From: Tetrapyrgos nigripes
Taxonomy: Eukaryota > Basidiomycota > Agaricomycetes > Agaricales > Campanellaceae
Assembly: GCA_013368315.1 (NCBI GenBank)
Contig: JAACJM010000063.1
Span: 1 to 64,000, forward strand
Length of the DNA: 64,000 nt
Direction of reading: 5' to 3'
Shown here: in pieces, positions 34,201 through 43,056 of the stretch
How the letters are laid out: each line of letters starts with the position of its first letter
How positions within the stretch are numbered: the stretch's first letter is position 1
Notes under the pieces: generated by a model
What the model was told of the DNA's origin: nothing
The model's database searches: none
What the model saw: the letters and a program-made list of their open reading frames with translations, nothing else
Position numbers and translations under genes: made by a program

Positions 34201-35679
34201 AACAGTTAAAGTTATGGCAGGCGTAGTATGAACGTTAAAAAGTAAGTTAAGATACGGTGTACAGTGTATAGTAGCACCAGAATCAATGATATGCGTATGA
34301 TCTTGGTCAGAGATCACGGTAAAAGCAGGTAGGGAAATATGATGACTCACTGGAGTCTCTGAGTCTTCCATCTCAACATCGCTCGAAGAAATTGACTGTA
34401 CCCAGTCCGATTGCGAAGTTGACGTAGTCGCAATTTGAGAAGAAGAAGACGCAGGCATGGAGATGGCAACTGATGCATTCTCCTTGGTCTTGCCTTTGTT
34501 GGGTTGTTTAGTAATCCCTTTCTTCTTCATAGCTTCTTTGGACTTTTCAGTCCACGGTTCTGGGCACGTCAGGGTCGTATGACCCATCTTGTTGCAGTTG
34601 AAGCACTTCCGATCCTTTTTGACATCAGAAGGCTTCTGGAACAGCGCTGCGGCGTTAGCGCGTTCCCCTTTTGACTTGTCCGATCGTTGAGCACCGCCTT
34701 GACTAGTGCTACCGGACTTCTTGTCGGACTTCTTCGAAGGATACGTTCGAGCATTGCTCAAACGATAGTTTGTGAATTCCTTCTTTAGCCGCGCAATGAG
34801 GTCAACGGCTCTGTATACGGGTTTCTCCCCTTCAGCTGCAGTAGTGGCATCCCATGTAGCTGCAGCTGCATCCACAGTTGCTTCGTAAGAACTGCGAACA
34901 AAGTGATAGTGAGGAGGAATAATCCCCACTAGAGCTGAGTAAAAAACTTGGTCTGAGACATCTATGTCTCTCTTCTTGATAGAAGCCCAGAGATCCTGAG
35001 CTTCGTCGAGGAGCTTATCAAACTCCCAGACTGGTTTTCGTAAGTTGAAGAGTTTCCACAGCTCATTAGACTCTTGAACTGTGGATGAAGGGTCGAAGCG
35101 TTGTTTGAGCTTCTCGATAAGCTCTATCGCATCCGACTCTTCGGTGTAGTGGATCATGATTTTATCATCAATCTTGCCTGTAATAGCGTTAAAACAGGCT
35201 AGTTTGACAGTATTACCAGGATGTAACCCGGAACTTTTAAAGTGTTGGTGACGAATCACCCGTATAGCGTTATTAACGCGGAAGTACCACATTTTCCAAT
35301 TCTCACTGCCAGTAAGAACTGTCAGGGAATCAAAAGCTTTGTTGATGTCGCTGAGCGGCATCACGTAGTTGGGGTTTGTGTTTTCGGGCACAGATAATGC
35401 GACCGACGAAGTAGAGGTAGATGGAGGAGATGATGGTGAAGTAGGGGCAGTATCCCGGACATCAGTCCTAGTATGTTCGCCAGCATCAGACATAATGGGA
35501 TCAAGTGGGAATGGAAGAGGGTTTTGGAAGAGAGGATCAAGTGGTTGGGCTTGTGAAGTAGATGATACGGGCGGAGTAGGAGTTTGGGTACCAGAGGGGT
35601 GTGCACTAGAGTGGCGACTGGTAGTAGGAAGTGGGATATCTGGGGCTGATCCTTGAGATCGAGTTTGTCGACTAGTCAT
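31213..35679 (-). CDS. Copia Gag-Pol polyprotein (1488 aa), intact
   Basis: One open frame encodes Gag, protease, integrase and reverse transcriptase/RNase H in copia order. A Pro/Ser/Thr-rich N-terminus (1-100) precedes a Gag helical domain and the zinc knuckle CFNCNKMGHTTLTC (about 358-371). Protease DSGA (IIDSGATIHC) is near 463. The integrase zinc domain starts HKQIGHMS near 591 and closes CEDC near 628. Catalytic Asp/Asp/Glu lie in FHIDIFGPL (~656), QSDNDAVF (~718) and QQNGVAEN (~752). A Glu/Thr/Asp-rich linker precedes RT (~1000-1240), whose active site reads HVDDI instead of the commoner YVDD. RNase H shows FADSDGM (~1336) and SVTEAELCAL (~1378). Length is usual for fungal copia. No stop or frameshift is present. 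Confidence 0.95.
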   Translation of the reverse strand: MTSRQTRSQGSAPDIPLPTTSRHSSAHPSGTQTPTPPVSSTSQAQPLDPLFQNPLPFPLDPIMSDAGEHTRTDVRDTAPTSPSSPPSTSTSSVALSVPENTNPNYVMPLSDINKAFDSLTVLTGSENWKMWYFRVNNAIRVIRHQHFKSSGLHPGNTVKLACFNAITGKIDDKIMIHYTEESDAIELIEKLKQRFDPSSTVQESNELWKLFNLRKPVWEFDKLLDEAQDLWASIKKRDIDVSDQVFYSALVGIIPPHYHFVRSSYEATVDAAAATWDATTAAEGEKPVYRAVDLIARLKKEFTNYRLSNARTYPSKKSDKKSGSTSQGGAQRSDKSKGERANAAALFQKPSDVKKDRKCFNCNKMGHTTLTCPEPWTEKSKEAMKKKGITKQPNKGKTKENASVAISMPASSSSQIATTSTSQSDWVQSISSSDVEMEDSETPVSHHISLPAFTVISDQDHTHIIDSGATIHCTPYLNLLFNVHTTPAITLTVANSEHLDLQLAGDMRVEIRKDNGESSSITLKNVYYNSKLPFTLISISQKADYTFTFHDHLCIIRNDKDNFIGVIHESAKLYSITTKKLSDNVATLSLYELHKQIGHMSYTNLKTLLKTDKSIITTIIDDWTETQCEDCIINNIHRLSVPKQRTSELAENFGDHFHIDIFGPLRTASIEGYKYWLTIVDDCTRWLILSPLKTKDEAYTQWVTFTTELFTQYGIKVKILQSDNDAVFTSGAFKNYLKAQGTIARYTVHDTPQQNGVAENIHQHIMNGIRVNLHTGKLPNRLWWHAGLYTMYILNRSPKTALKMQTPYFKRYGVNANLDNLHSFGTPCIVYDEARTSKLTPKGKRGVWLGFDDHSKGHYVYFGTKVNVERNLQFLTSKSQVEGELQNKNQEPLETTEENTNETPTSQEHEPEPMDVDEDETKQPDGPRRSKRIQEARGLLYDEVEQNIAFFLTEFNVYYADNVGDPISFKDVLNHPQRDAWFDSMKTEIESLESLGTWEYVKPPADANIIGSRFVYKTKYELGKQTKLKSRLVAQGFSQQEGIDYYANDIFAPVARMSSTRFILALAASLDYETTQIDIKSAYLYGNVTDEETLYLRPPPGNLLPNLPEGYVLKLRKTLYGLKQAGRRWYEKLCNILIKLLGLKKSTYDNAVFYRYHENKLILILSCHVDDITLCTINKATAQAFVTALSGHVQVTDGGEIHWILGMEIQRDRNNHTIKLRQKHYIENILKRYNFDQLHARRTPMLPGQNLSPRPGSELQQDAAAIKHYMSLVGGLRYVADCTRPDITYCTGQLARYLNDPGEEHYAAAKQCYLYLKGTCDYWLNLGSPTITSTYGFADSDGMSTYGNKPIMGYAFKFAESLISWSSKRGTLVTLSVTEAELCALAHASQEAIYLKGFIEEILNAEQEPVLINSDSASTLAIIRAPEEQHTQRTKHFNIRKNFLTDRIHQRYIRVKHVSTNDQLADILTKALSADKIKRFSRLLGISA

Positions 35680-35760
35680 ATACTAGTCCAAGAACAGAGT
35701 ACGAGTAGAGAGTAAAGCAGAGTAGAACAAGTGTTTATCGGAGTTATAGCAAGCTAGGCG

Positions 35761-35772
35761 GGGCCCATAACC
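35761..35772 (-). promoter_or_regulatory. Primer-binding site, matches initiator tRNA-Met anticodon arm
   Basis: The minus strand immediately after the 5' LTR is GGTTATGGGCCC. Its complement, GGGCCCATAACC, has the form of the anticodon arm of initiator tRNA-Met (CAT anticodon). Drosophila copia carries the same site at the same place and is primed by a tRNA-Met half-molecule. The match here implies the same unusual priming. Confidence 0.8.
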
Positions 35773-36008
35773 TATTAGAGTTAGGTTATCTTAGCGAATA
35801 GTCTTAGTGAGAGTCACAAAGTGGGGGGTAAGAGCGTGCGAACGTATCTCGCTTGACTCTCAAGTATATATCATTAATCAAAGTAGTATAACAATATAAA
35901 TAGTCTAAGTATATCCGTATGATCATTTGACCGTATGTCCGCAGTACTTGATTGATTGCCGTATGCGTAGTAGCTTAGTAATATGATCGTTATCATTAAA
36001 TTCCAACA
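35773..36008 (-). repeat. 5' LTR of the copia element (236 bp)
   Basis: On the minus strand it starts TGTTGGAATTTAATG at 36008 and ends CTCTAATA at 35773, directly followed by the primer-binding site. It is identical to the 3' LTR apart from two bases at the inner end. Confidence 0.95.
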
Positions 36009-36189
36009 TTTGATGTTTTAGCATGTACGTCGTTGCGCGATGCTTTCTAAGAGTCTAATTATAAGTACTCCACCGTATCTGATTGTCGGTAAATCCATGA
36101 TGGTTACAGACAACCAGATATTCCAGTCTTCGTGGAGTTTAGTAGTAGATTCGATGAGAGCGAGAGACCGGTAGCTAATCATGAACACC

Positions 36190-36909
36190 GCACAGCGGGG
36201 GGCGGAGCATATTTGCCAGCCATTTTTATGCACTCTTAAATGACGGATAGTTCACACGATTTTGGGTGAGATAAAATTGATTGTATTAGCTGCCAAAAAA
36301 GGGGTCACAAAAGCTCAAATTATGCGCTCAAGTTTTTCCATGCTAAACTTTTTATTCATTCATGACCAAAAAAGGGAAGCAAATAGTATTCGAATTCTGA
36401 TTTGTGAGAAAATGCGAAAAAGGTATGATCACTATTTGTGTGCCGGATTCCGGCGAGTAAAAGGAAAAGCACTGCGGATGGGAAAAATCTAAACTTAAAT
36501 GACGGATTTTTGGTCGGCACCGGACCTACTCCATATAGCACCGATTTGAGGCCGATATTCCATATGGAGTATGCCCGGCTGTTGAGAAAAATCGGTAATT
36601 TAAGTTCGTGTTTTTCAATGCCCCAGTGAATTCATTTTACTCGCCGGAATCCGACACACAAATATTGATCATACCTTTTGCGCATTTTCTTACAAATCAA
36701 AACTCGAATAGTATTTACTTCCCTTTTTTGGTCACGAATGAATAAAAAGTTTAGCACGGAAAAGCTTAAGTGCATAATTTGAGCTTTTGCGACCCGGTTT
36801 TTTTAGCAGTAAATACGACGGATTTTATCTCACCCAAAATCATGTGAACTATCTGTCATTTAAGAATGCACAAAAATGGCTGACAAATATGCTCCGCGCC
36901 CCGCTGTGC
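36190..36909. mobile_element. Foldback element, 720 bp with ~320-bp inverted arms
   Basis: The left arm starts GCACAGCGGGG at 36190 and the right arm ends with its complement at 36909. Shared blocks in inverted order include GGAGCATATTTG, CAGCCATTTTTRTGCA, TTTTGGGTGAGATAAAAT, GACCAAAAAAGGGAAG and CGCCGGAATCC/GGATTCCGGCG. The centre (about 36500-36590) has a CCATATRG.../CCATATGGAGTA imperfect palindrome. There is no coding region. A GAAC triplet-like similarity in the flanks is too weak to call a TSD. Confidence 0.75.
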
Positions 36910-37548
36910 CGGGAACCCAAGCCAGCTCTGGCCACGTTTTAGTGGCGGTGTCACGCGGAATTCGAGGAAAGGACTGGAGCTCGACGTTGTCGACAGCGAG
37001 GACTAGCAAGGACTGGTGTATCTCGCTACAACAGATGCGAGAGAGACTTAGTAGGAGTGAGATAGTGAGTGTACCAAGTATCAGAGGAGAAGGACGCTGG
37101 GAAGGGGCTGGATTCATTTTTTATGATAATTAAAACTCGGGAGTTTTAGGAATTTACGGACGGGAAAAGCAGTGATCGATTCGACATAGCCACACGCGGA
37201 AATGGAGTGTAAAGAACTCACCCTCATTTCATTCGGCCTCGTAATTTAATCGTGAACGATGCCATGCCTTTTGCATGATGGATCTAAGTATGGGTGCCAC
37301 CGAACTTCAGCGTGTACTGAAACTTCGTCCATCGACCTCAAGTGCAGGTAATGGCTGCTCAACAGTTGATGCCTTGCGCCAGCCTTGCCTGATACATACC
37401 CCGGTCATTTGTTCGAATTTTAACTCTGATCATGCTTCCCCAAAACTCGCTGAAAGCTCGTGTTCCCCAATACACATATAAGACCTTGTTCCTTACTCTT
37501 AGAGCGCAATCTCACTTTCTCTAACGGAATTGCGTTCATCTAACGTTC
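36910..37548. other. No supported gene; dispersed-repeat copy c and upstream region of the 37.5 kb gene
   Basis: The segment 36910-37135 shows no conserved ORF. The dispersed repeat at 37136-37244 is followed by about 300 bp that should hold the promoter of the gene starting at 37549. No TATA box is obvious. Confidence 0.4.
37136..37244 (+). repeat. Dispersed ~105-bp repeat, copy c
   Basis: Nearly identical to 11829-11932 and 16332-16440 in the same orientation. It carries CTCGGGAGTTTTAGGAATT, GATCGATTCGACATAGCC, GGAGTGTAAAGAACTCACCC and GGCCTCGTAA. Confidence 0.8.
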
Positions 37549-39219
37549 ATGTCAGAAATGACTTTCACGACATACCCTGATCCGGATTTTCGAGGTACTT
37601 ACGGCCTAGTTTCCGACTGCGTCACCACTCTCAGTCTCTGCGTCTGGACTGCAGTACATCTCGACGTGCCTACTGTAGTATTCAAAGGTGGCCTATGGAC
37701 ATTTTACCGGAAAGGAAAATGGGTACTTCTTGGGATGCTTGCACCCGAGTTGCTTCTATTCATAGCCTGCCTACAACTGTGGTCTGCTCACGGAGTACAA
37801 CGTGAGGCTGATATATTGAACTCAGAACAGCTTCAATCCAAGTCCTGGAATCAGAAGGTCTTAGGCTTGTTCCATCGTGTTTGGGACCGCACCGTATTCG
37901 CTCGCCGCAAAGTCCCTACGAATTCCAAGAATTCAGGCGATGAGGAAAAGGTACGTGCTCCTGAATTCAAAGCATACGAAAATGAATGCTAAATAATGGT
38001 CCAGGCTGAGTATAGTCCACTGGCAGATCGCCATTCCATACACCGCAAGCATCCATGGACTTTGGTCCATAGCTTCTACGCCTGTATGGGCGGATTTGCC
38101 TTCGATACCAGTCAACATGATTCCTTTCTCCCCGAAAACCAAACTCGTATCACTTTGACTCCCACCGGGATTCGATTCCTCATGAAATACGCACCCGAAA
38201 TCATTCCAGATATCTCAGTGGAGGAGCTATCCGACAAAAGCAAAGCCAACGGTCTCGCCAAACTTCTCGTATGTTTTCAGGCGGCGTGGTTCTGCGTGCA
38301 ATTTATCGCACGCATTGCACAAAGCCTATCCTTCAGCCTTCTGGAGCTGAACACATTTGCTCATGCTGCCTGCGCACTCATTTCGTATGGCCTGTGGTGG
38401 AAAAAACCACTTGATATCAGTGAGCCCACGCTGATTCCTTGCGAGGCTGCGCATCTGAATGCCAGGCAGACCTGTGCTTTCATGTACGTTATCAGCAGAG
38501 CAGTATCTGAGGATGATGAGGACTTCATGGAGTTGTTTCGTTTCACTGGTGGGACGGGAACACCAGCCCGGGGCGAGACACCCTCTGAGTCACTCGTGGC
38601 ACTGTCCATGAGCTCGGCTGACTCGGGAGCTCATAAAAGAAATAGAATGCGCCTGGCTCGTCAATGGATGCAACAGCATTCTTATAAAATCTTCGAATGG
38701 AGGCCAGAGGGCTCTTCTCTTCCGGTCACTCGGGATTTTGGAGGAGACTATAACCATTCCATGGTCGTCATTCAAACCAAGGTGGACATGAAGGATCTGA
38801 TGGGCTTGCGATGGCAGGATATAGCTCTCCTTTTCCAGGATCCTTACATCTTGTTACGATCCATATGTTTCTGCTTCATCGCAGCGGCATACGGACTGGT
38901 GCACACTTCTGCTTGGAACCTCCCCTTCCCAACTCATCTCGAACAGACATTATGGCGCTGTAGCGCCATCTTGGTCGCAGTTTTAGCATTCTCGGTACCA
39001 TTGGCACAGGTATTCTTCCAGACCAAGTTTTGGGAACTACGCAAGGAGAAGAATAGATGGAAGTTGTTAATCTGGGTGATGATCATTCCTTGTATTTGTT
39101 CTGTTTACTCCATCGCTCGCCTCTTTCTCGTAGTAGAAAGTTTGAGGCAGGTTTTCTATCTTCCCCGTGACGTGTTCCTTAATCCTTCTTTGACCAAGTA
39201 CATCCCTCACTTCTCGTAG
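37549..39219 (+). CDS. Conserved multi-pass membrane protein of unknown function (538 aa, two exons)
   Basis: Exon 1 is 37549-37950 (134 codons) and exon 2 is 38005-39219 (404 codons plus TAG). The 54-bp intron has GTACGT and CCAG borders. It is a multiple of three but holds an in-frame TAA, so it must be spliced. Predicted membrane segments are near residues 18-38 (VSDCVTTLSLCVWTAVHL), 63-83 (LLGMLAPELLLFIACLQL), two at about 225-270, then ILLRSICFCFIAAAYGLV, CSAILVAVLAFSVPLA and LLIWVMIIPCICSVYSIA at the C-terminus. HRKHPWTLVHSFYACMGGF follows the intron. I recognise this as a family common in mushroom-forming fungi but know no function. Codon structure is intact throughout. Confidence 0.85.
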
Positions 39220-40113
39220 TAGTGATTTTTATGAGCGTTTTGGACATGATTCACTTCGATTCACATGTGCTTGCGTAGTACTTAACGTTTTGATAACCTC
39301 TTCTGCTAGTAATTCAAATTTCACAATTGGTAAGTACTTGTATAACTTAGTATGGGGGTTTCTGGTACAAAAAGATCTAATAAAATAATGTGTACATTAC
39401 GGGCTTGAAGTGCTAGTGCTACGGCCTCGTACTCGCCACCGCTTCGCGTGATAGTAACGAGGTCCCATTTGATTAGTACATGTTCGCTGGGCTTCATCGG
39501 CGCAAAGATTTGTAATGGGTAACGGTGGAGGAGAAGATGACGAAGAAGAAAAAGTGTTTTCAAGATAGGGGCATTTGTAATCTTGTTGAGGATTTTGTTT
39601 GGAAGGATTTGGGGAGGATAGTGAGGGATGGAAGAATATTGCGACTTGGCATGATGGAAGATGGGAGAGGCTGAATAAAGCTTTATAGAAGTACGAGTAA
39701 ATGTAGATATCATTGAAGGGCGAACAGGTTTTTGTCTAAAGAATTCATTTTTTCGGGTTTTAGGTCTTGGCTGAGAGCTTGTTGCCACAGATCCTACGCG
39801 CCGCATAGCTTCGCCTCGTATAGTCGTACTAGCAGTGAGGCAAAGCATTGAAAGAAGTTTAGGCGCAGTGGTTGACAGTGGCCGATTGATGGCCGATGTG
39901 GCGTGCCCTGGCGGAGTTTCTCTAATTTAAGCTCAGCGTGAAATTAGGGCCTACATTTGAAACGTGCTTCTTCCAAGTTTTCTAGCTCAGCTTACGGAGT
40001 GTCATCTCGAAAGAAAGTAGTGAGTCATGTCTCGCTAGAATGGCTTGCAAACCATCTCAATGGTATCTTATTGTTTCTTCTTCATTAGGCTAACCGGCAT
40101 AATACAACGCGAT
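39220..40113. other. Weak minus-strand ORF (39321-39848); otherwise no supported gene
   Basis: The minus-strand frame of 175 codons starts MLCLTASTTIRGEAMRR and contains basic, Leu/His/Pro-rich sequence with no domain I recognise. Its segment RSGGEYEAV comes from a dispersed motif (GGCGAGTACGAGGCC) also near 58867, so part of it is repeat-derived. I do not call it a gene. Confidence 0.3.
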
Positions 40114-40344
40114 ATGTCGACCAAGGCGAACCGTCCAAGCAAAGCACCACCCACGGACCCTGCGAGCACGAAGGCAGAGACTGTCTCGACCAAATGTGCG
40201 TAGTACGCCAATCTTTCATCCAGATTGTTATTCTTTTGGAGGAGCAAGCTCTTCGTTCCTAATACTCACTTCCAGCGCCTGTTTCCCCAAGTCCTAGTAA
40301 TGCTGCACACATGCCTTGCACCAGGTTTCGTGTTGAGTTGTATT
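40114..40344 (+). CDS. Possible 5' exons of a truncated gene
   Basis: Exon 1 (40114-40195) reads MSTKANRPSKAPPTDPASTK then AETVSTK. An 80-bp intron (GTGCGT...TTCCAG) joins it in frame to 40276-40344 (SPVSPSPSNAAHMPCTRF then RVELYL), followed by a GTAAGT donor. Both splice sites and the low-complexity Ser/Pro/Thr content look genuine. No third exon can be placed because the downstream sequence turns into TTAAGGC-rich repeats. The product is unknown. Confidence 0.35.
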
Positions 40345-40905
40345 TGTAAGTTCTCCTTTATGGAAAAAGGCCCAAAGAGGATTTGTAGAGACAGACATGT
40401 ATCACAGAGAGGGTGTAATCAATGTCGAGCACCACCGTTGAGCGCGTCGTTGGCCCCAGCAACTCCGAGCGCGAATAAAAATGTTATTTCTCATTAGCCG
40501 AGATTAAGCCTTAAATCCCGCCCTTAGGCCTTAAAATTCTCCTCTCGAAATCATAACCAGGGTATTAAGCCCTTGAAGTGCTTAAGGCTTGAGACCTTAA
40601 GTAGAACTCTGGGTGAGATGCCGAAATCGGTACGAAATATCTAAGGAATACTCACCCTCAGTCAAGAGGTAAACGAGACTGAGGGTTGTCTACATTAGTT
40701 TATGGTATATAAGTTATGAATATTACCAGGCCTTTTTAGGCCAAGTTTATTAACTTATGTCGACCTCACAATTGAGTAGCACACTTTTCCACAGGTTCTA
40801 AGTTTCACACGCCACCTCAGCGCTCCGAACTTATGACCGAAATGACTGGCATTTCAACTGACGCTCAACTGACACGTCATCGCGTCATTCCTATCGGCAT
40901 TCATC
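40345..40905. other. No supported gene; TTAAGGCC-rich sequence
   Basis: At 40501-40615 words such as TTAAGCCTTAA, AGGCCTTAA and CTTAAGGC recur, as in the hAT-like MITE at 20703-21072. CAGGGTATTAAG at about 40559 and its imperfect inverted partner CTTAAGTAGAACTCTG near 40614 may be the ends of a very short relative. Confidence 0.4.
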
Positions 40906-41364
40906 ATGCCACAGGCCCCACCAACCAGCAAGACAAGCTTCAGATGCGTTACCTTCCCTCAGCAGCTGTCAAAAGTCACCAAGAGCCACTCTCTGCACAT
41001 CACTGTTGTTACCATCATGACACAGGCCCCATCAACCAGCAAGACGAGCTTCAAATGCGTTACCTTCCCTCAGCAGCTGTCAAAAGTCATCAAAGGCCAC
41101 TCTCTGCACACCACTGTTGCTACCTCTAAACCTTCCAAGGTCATTTTTGAAGCATGGATAGAGCTCTGTAGGAAAATTAGGATGCTTTGGCTGCACAACA
41201 GGTGTGTATCTTTGTCTCTCCTTGACCCTTTTCTGTGTGTGTTATGTCAACCTTTTAGCTTGCAGTACCTCCAAGCCTCTCCTTCCTTCAACGATGCCGC
41301 CATCACACGTCAAACGTCGTCAAGAACTGCTAATCCAGCTGTCGCTCATACTCCTTCATGGTAG
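40906..41364 (+). other. ORF built partly on a 111-bp direct duplication
   Basis: The block ACAGGCCCCAYCAACCAGCA begins at 40911 and again at 41022, giving a period of 111 bp (37 codons). The duplication keeps the frame: KTSFRCVTFPQQLSKV recurs as KTSFKCVTFPQQLSKV. That two frames remain open across both copies is compatible with coding, but the rest (to 41364) is not recognisable and no exon structure can be proposed. Confidence 0.3.
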
Positions 41365-41557
41365 TACCATTTTCATTCCATCATGTTGCATGTGTCCATG
41401 GTCTAGCAGTATCTTTGGCTTCTCTTCTATCATGTCTCATCCCTTCTCATGTACATATACATAGCATTTACCATTTGGCATGCATTATAGACCACAAGAG
41501 CTTTGTTGCTTTGCAATGAGAGAATGAGAGGCTGAGAGCTGTTGAGCTTAGTGAGTA
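41365..41557. other. No feature seen
   Basis: Short unconserved frames only. An irregular ATGAGAGAATGAGAGGC repeat lies near 41516-41540. Confidence 0.3.
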
Positions 41558-41559
41558 TA

Positions 41560-41716
41560 CTGTGCGCTGAAAAGACAGAAATATCCGCTTGACAGAATGG
41601 TGCCATCTGGCGACAGCTCCATCCTCTTATCTTCCATCATATCAATACAGTACTTGTCTATCAGTTCACCATTCCAATTTCCGTCAAGCAGATATTTTTG
41701 TCTTTTCGGTGTGCTG
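41560..41716. mobile_element. 157-bp MITE with TA target duplications
   Basis: Ends are imperfect inverted repeats CTGTGCGCTGAAAAGACA... (left) and CAGCACACCGAAAAGACA... (right, reverse-complemented), both continuing through AAATATCYGCTTGAC. TA lies on both sides (41558-41559, 41717-41718), consistent with a Tc1/mariner-type MITE. A partial relative is at 25728-25850. Confidence 0.6.
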
Positions 41717-41718
41717 TA

Positions 41719-42154
41719 TATCATATATTATATGTTCCAAGGGCTTTGTAACTTGCTATGCGAAGCAGTGGTACCTTTCCCCAGTTAAGGATGGAACAAG
41801 AATTTTTAAGTTGCGTGTTTGATCTTATGCAAGGAGGATTGGATATGGCTTAACTTTCGGAACTATGAGGGCACACATCATGACCATTGATGTATCATGT
41901 CAGAGATTGGGCGTCTGTGGTCCTGATGATCTTCTACATAATCATACAATCAAGGTGTCTGCTGTAGATTCAATAAAGGGTTATTTGGGTAAAGCCTCGA
42001 GTTGAATGATGAACTCAGGCCAGTTAGGATAACTATTTAAAGTTGAGAAATCAGTGCTATGACTATCTGATTGGCATAGAAGATGGATACAAATAGCACA
42101 CTGGGGATAATATAAGTGCTTGAATCAGTACTCTTCTTGTTCCGAGTCTCCTCA
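41719..42154. other. No supported gene
   Basis: The segment 41747-41790 matches a dispersed sequence near 8525-8570. No conserved coding signal is visible. Confidence 0.3.
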
Positions 42155-43010
42155 ATGCTTCAGGCACAACAACCATCCTCCTTGCCCCTCTCCAACTTTG
42201 ATCTCATTACCCTCAAAGAGTGGATATTTCATGGTGTTAATGCTACACTTGCTCTCACGATATTTTATGCTATTCTGTAAGCCTGACTTTTCATGTTGTT
42301 TTCTCTCCGAATCTGACTCCATGAATATATTTATGTAACACATTACACATCAATCCATTGCTCTCTTGCTCTCAGATCACAGCAAAAAGATCGCACAGGA
42401 CCACAGCTTATCCTCCTTGCCCACTCCTCATCACAAATATGGCTGCCACAGGCCTCATTGGATATCAAGTTTGGTGCGCCTTTGATAGTTTTGTCTGATT
42501 ACTTACTCATGATTATTCAAAGGCTTCATGGTCGAGATATCAAAAAGACTTTGAAGGACTGTGGCAATCAGGTTTCCATGGCTCAAAAGATTCTGATACT
42601 GCTGTTTGAGTTGGGAATGATCTATTGTGTAATTTGGGTTAGTAGCAAGAGCTCTGCCTCATTTATTCTAAAATGAGCATTAACGGTCCATATTATAGAT
42701 CACAGAAATCATTATTAACTTGTCAACTGAGGCAGGATCTGTAGCATCTGAGGCTTTTTCTGCTGCCCTGCCAGGTTTAGCTGTAGGTGTATTTACATAC
42801 TCCTTGGAGCCTCTATACTTGACTGACAATGTTTGAAGACACTTTATCCAATTCTCGTTGTGCTCATTGTAGCTCTGGAGAGGTCTAGAGAGGAAATCAG
42901 GTCTCGAAATGACATGTCTCTTTCTCAGTCCATCAGATTTGCCTTGGTGCCAACGGCAGCATCTCAAACAGAAGATCAGGTTGAGAGACAGAGGCCACTA
43001 ATAACAGACA
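42155..43010 (+). pseudogene. Decayed multi-pass membrane protein gene, same family as 27.2-28.4 kb
   Basis: A first frame at 42155-42276 reads NFDLITLKEWIFHGVNATLA, a TM helix, and ends at a GTAAGC donor. From about 42380 a frame gives PLLITNMAATGLIGYQVW. A ~51-bp intron (GTGCGC...CAAAG) joins it to LHGRDIKKTLKDCGNQ, then ILILLFELGMIYCVIWV. Later parts are ITEIIINLSTEAGSV...GVFTYSL and TLYPILVVLIVALERSREE. Order and motifs (N...TGLIGYQVW, ELGMIYC, YP.LVV.IVAL) fit the family. The expected exon with IVVWR is missing and the phase of the first intron does not fit the next exon, so I call it a pseudogene. A pogo-like element follows at 43057. Confidence 0.5.
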
Positions 43011-43056
43011 TAGACTCTCCAGTTTTTTATATATTCTTTTTATCCATACATGTGTA

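Larger units (their letters stand above)
30965..36013 (-). mobile_element. Structurally complete Ty1/copia retrotransposon with TSDs
   Basis: The element spans 30970-36008 (5039 bp), transcribed on the minus strand, with a 5-bp TSD TTTGA at 30965-30969 and 36009-36013. Two 236-bp LTRs (TG...TA) differ only at two of the outermost eight bases. The single 1488-codon frame is unbroken. The primer-binding site starts exactly where the 5' LTR ends and the polypurine tract exactly precedes the 3' LTR. All parts needed for retrotransposition are visible, so it may be active or only recently silenced. It lies directly upstream of a carboxylesterase pseudogene on the same strand. Confidence 0.95.
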
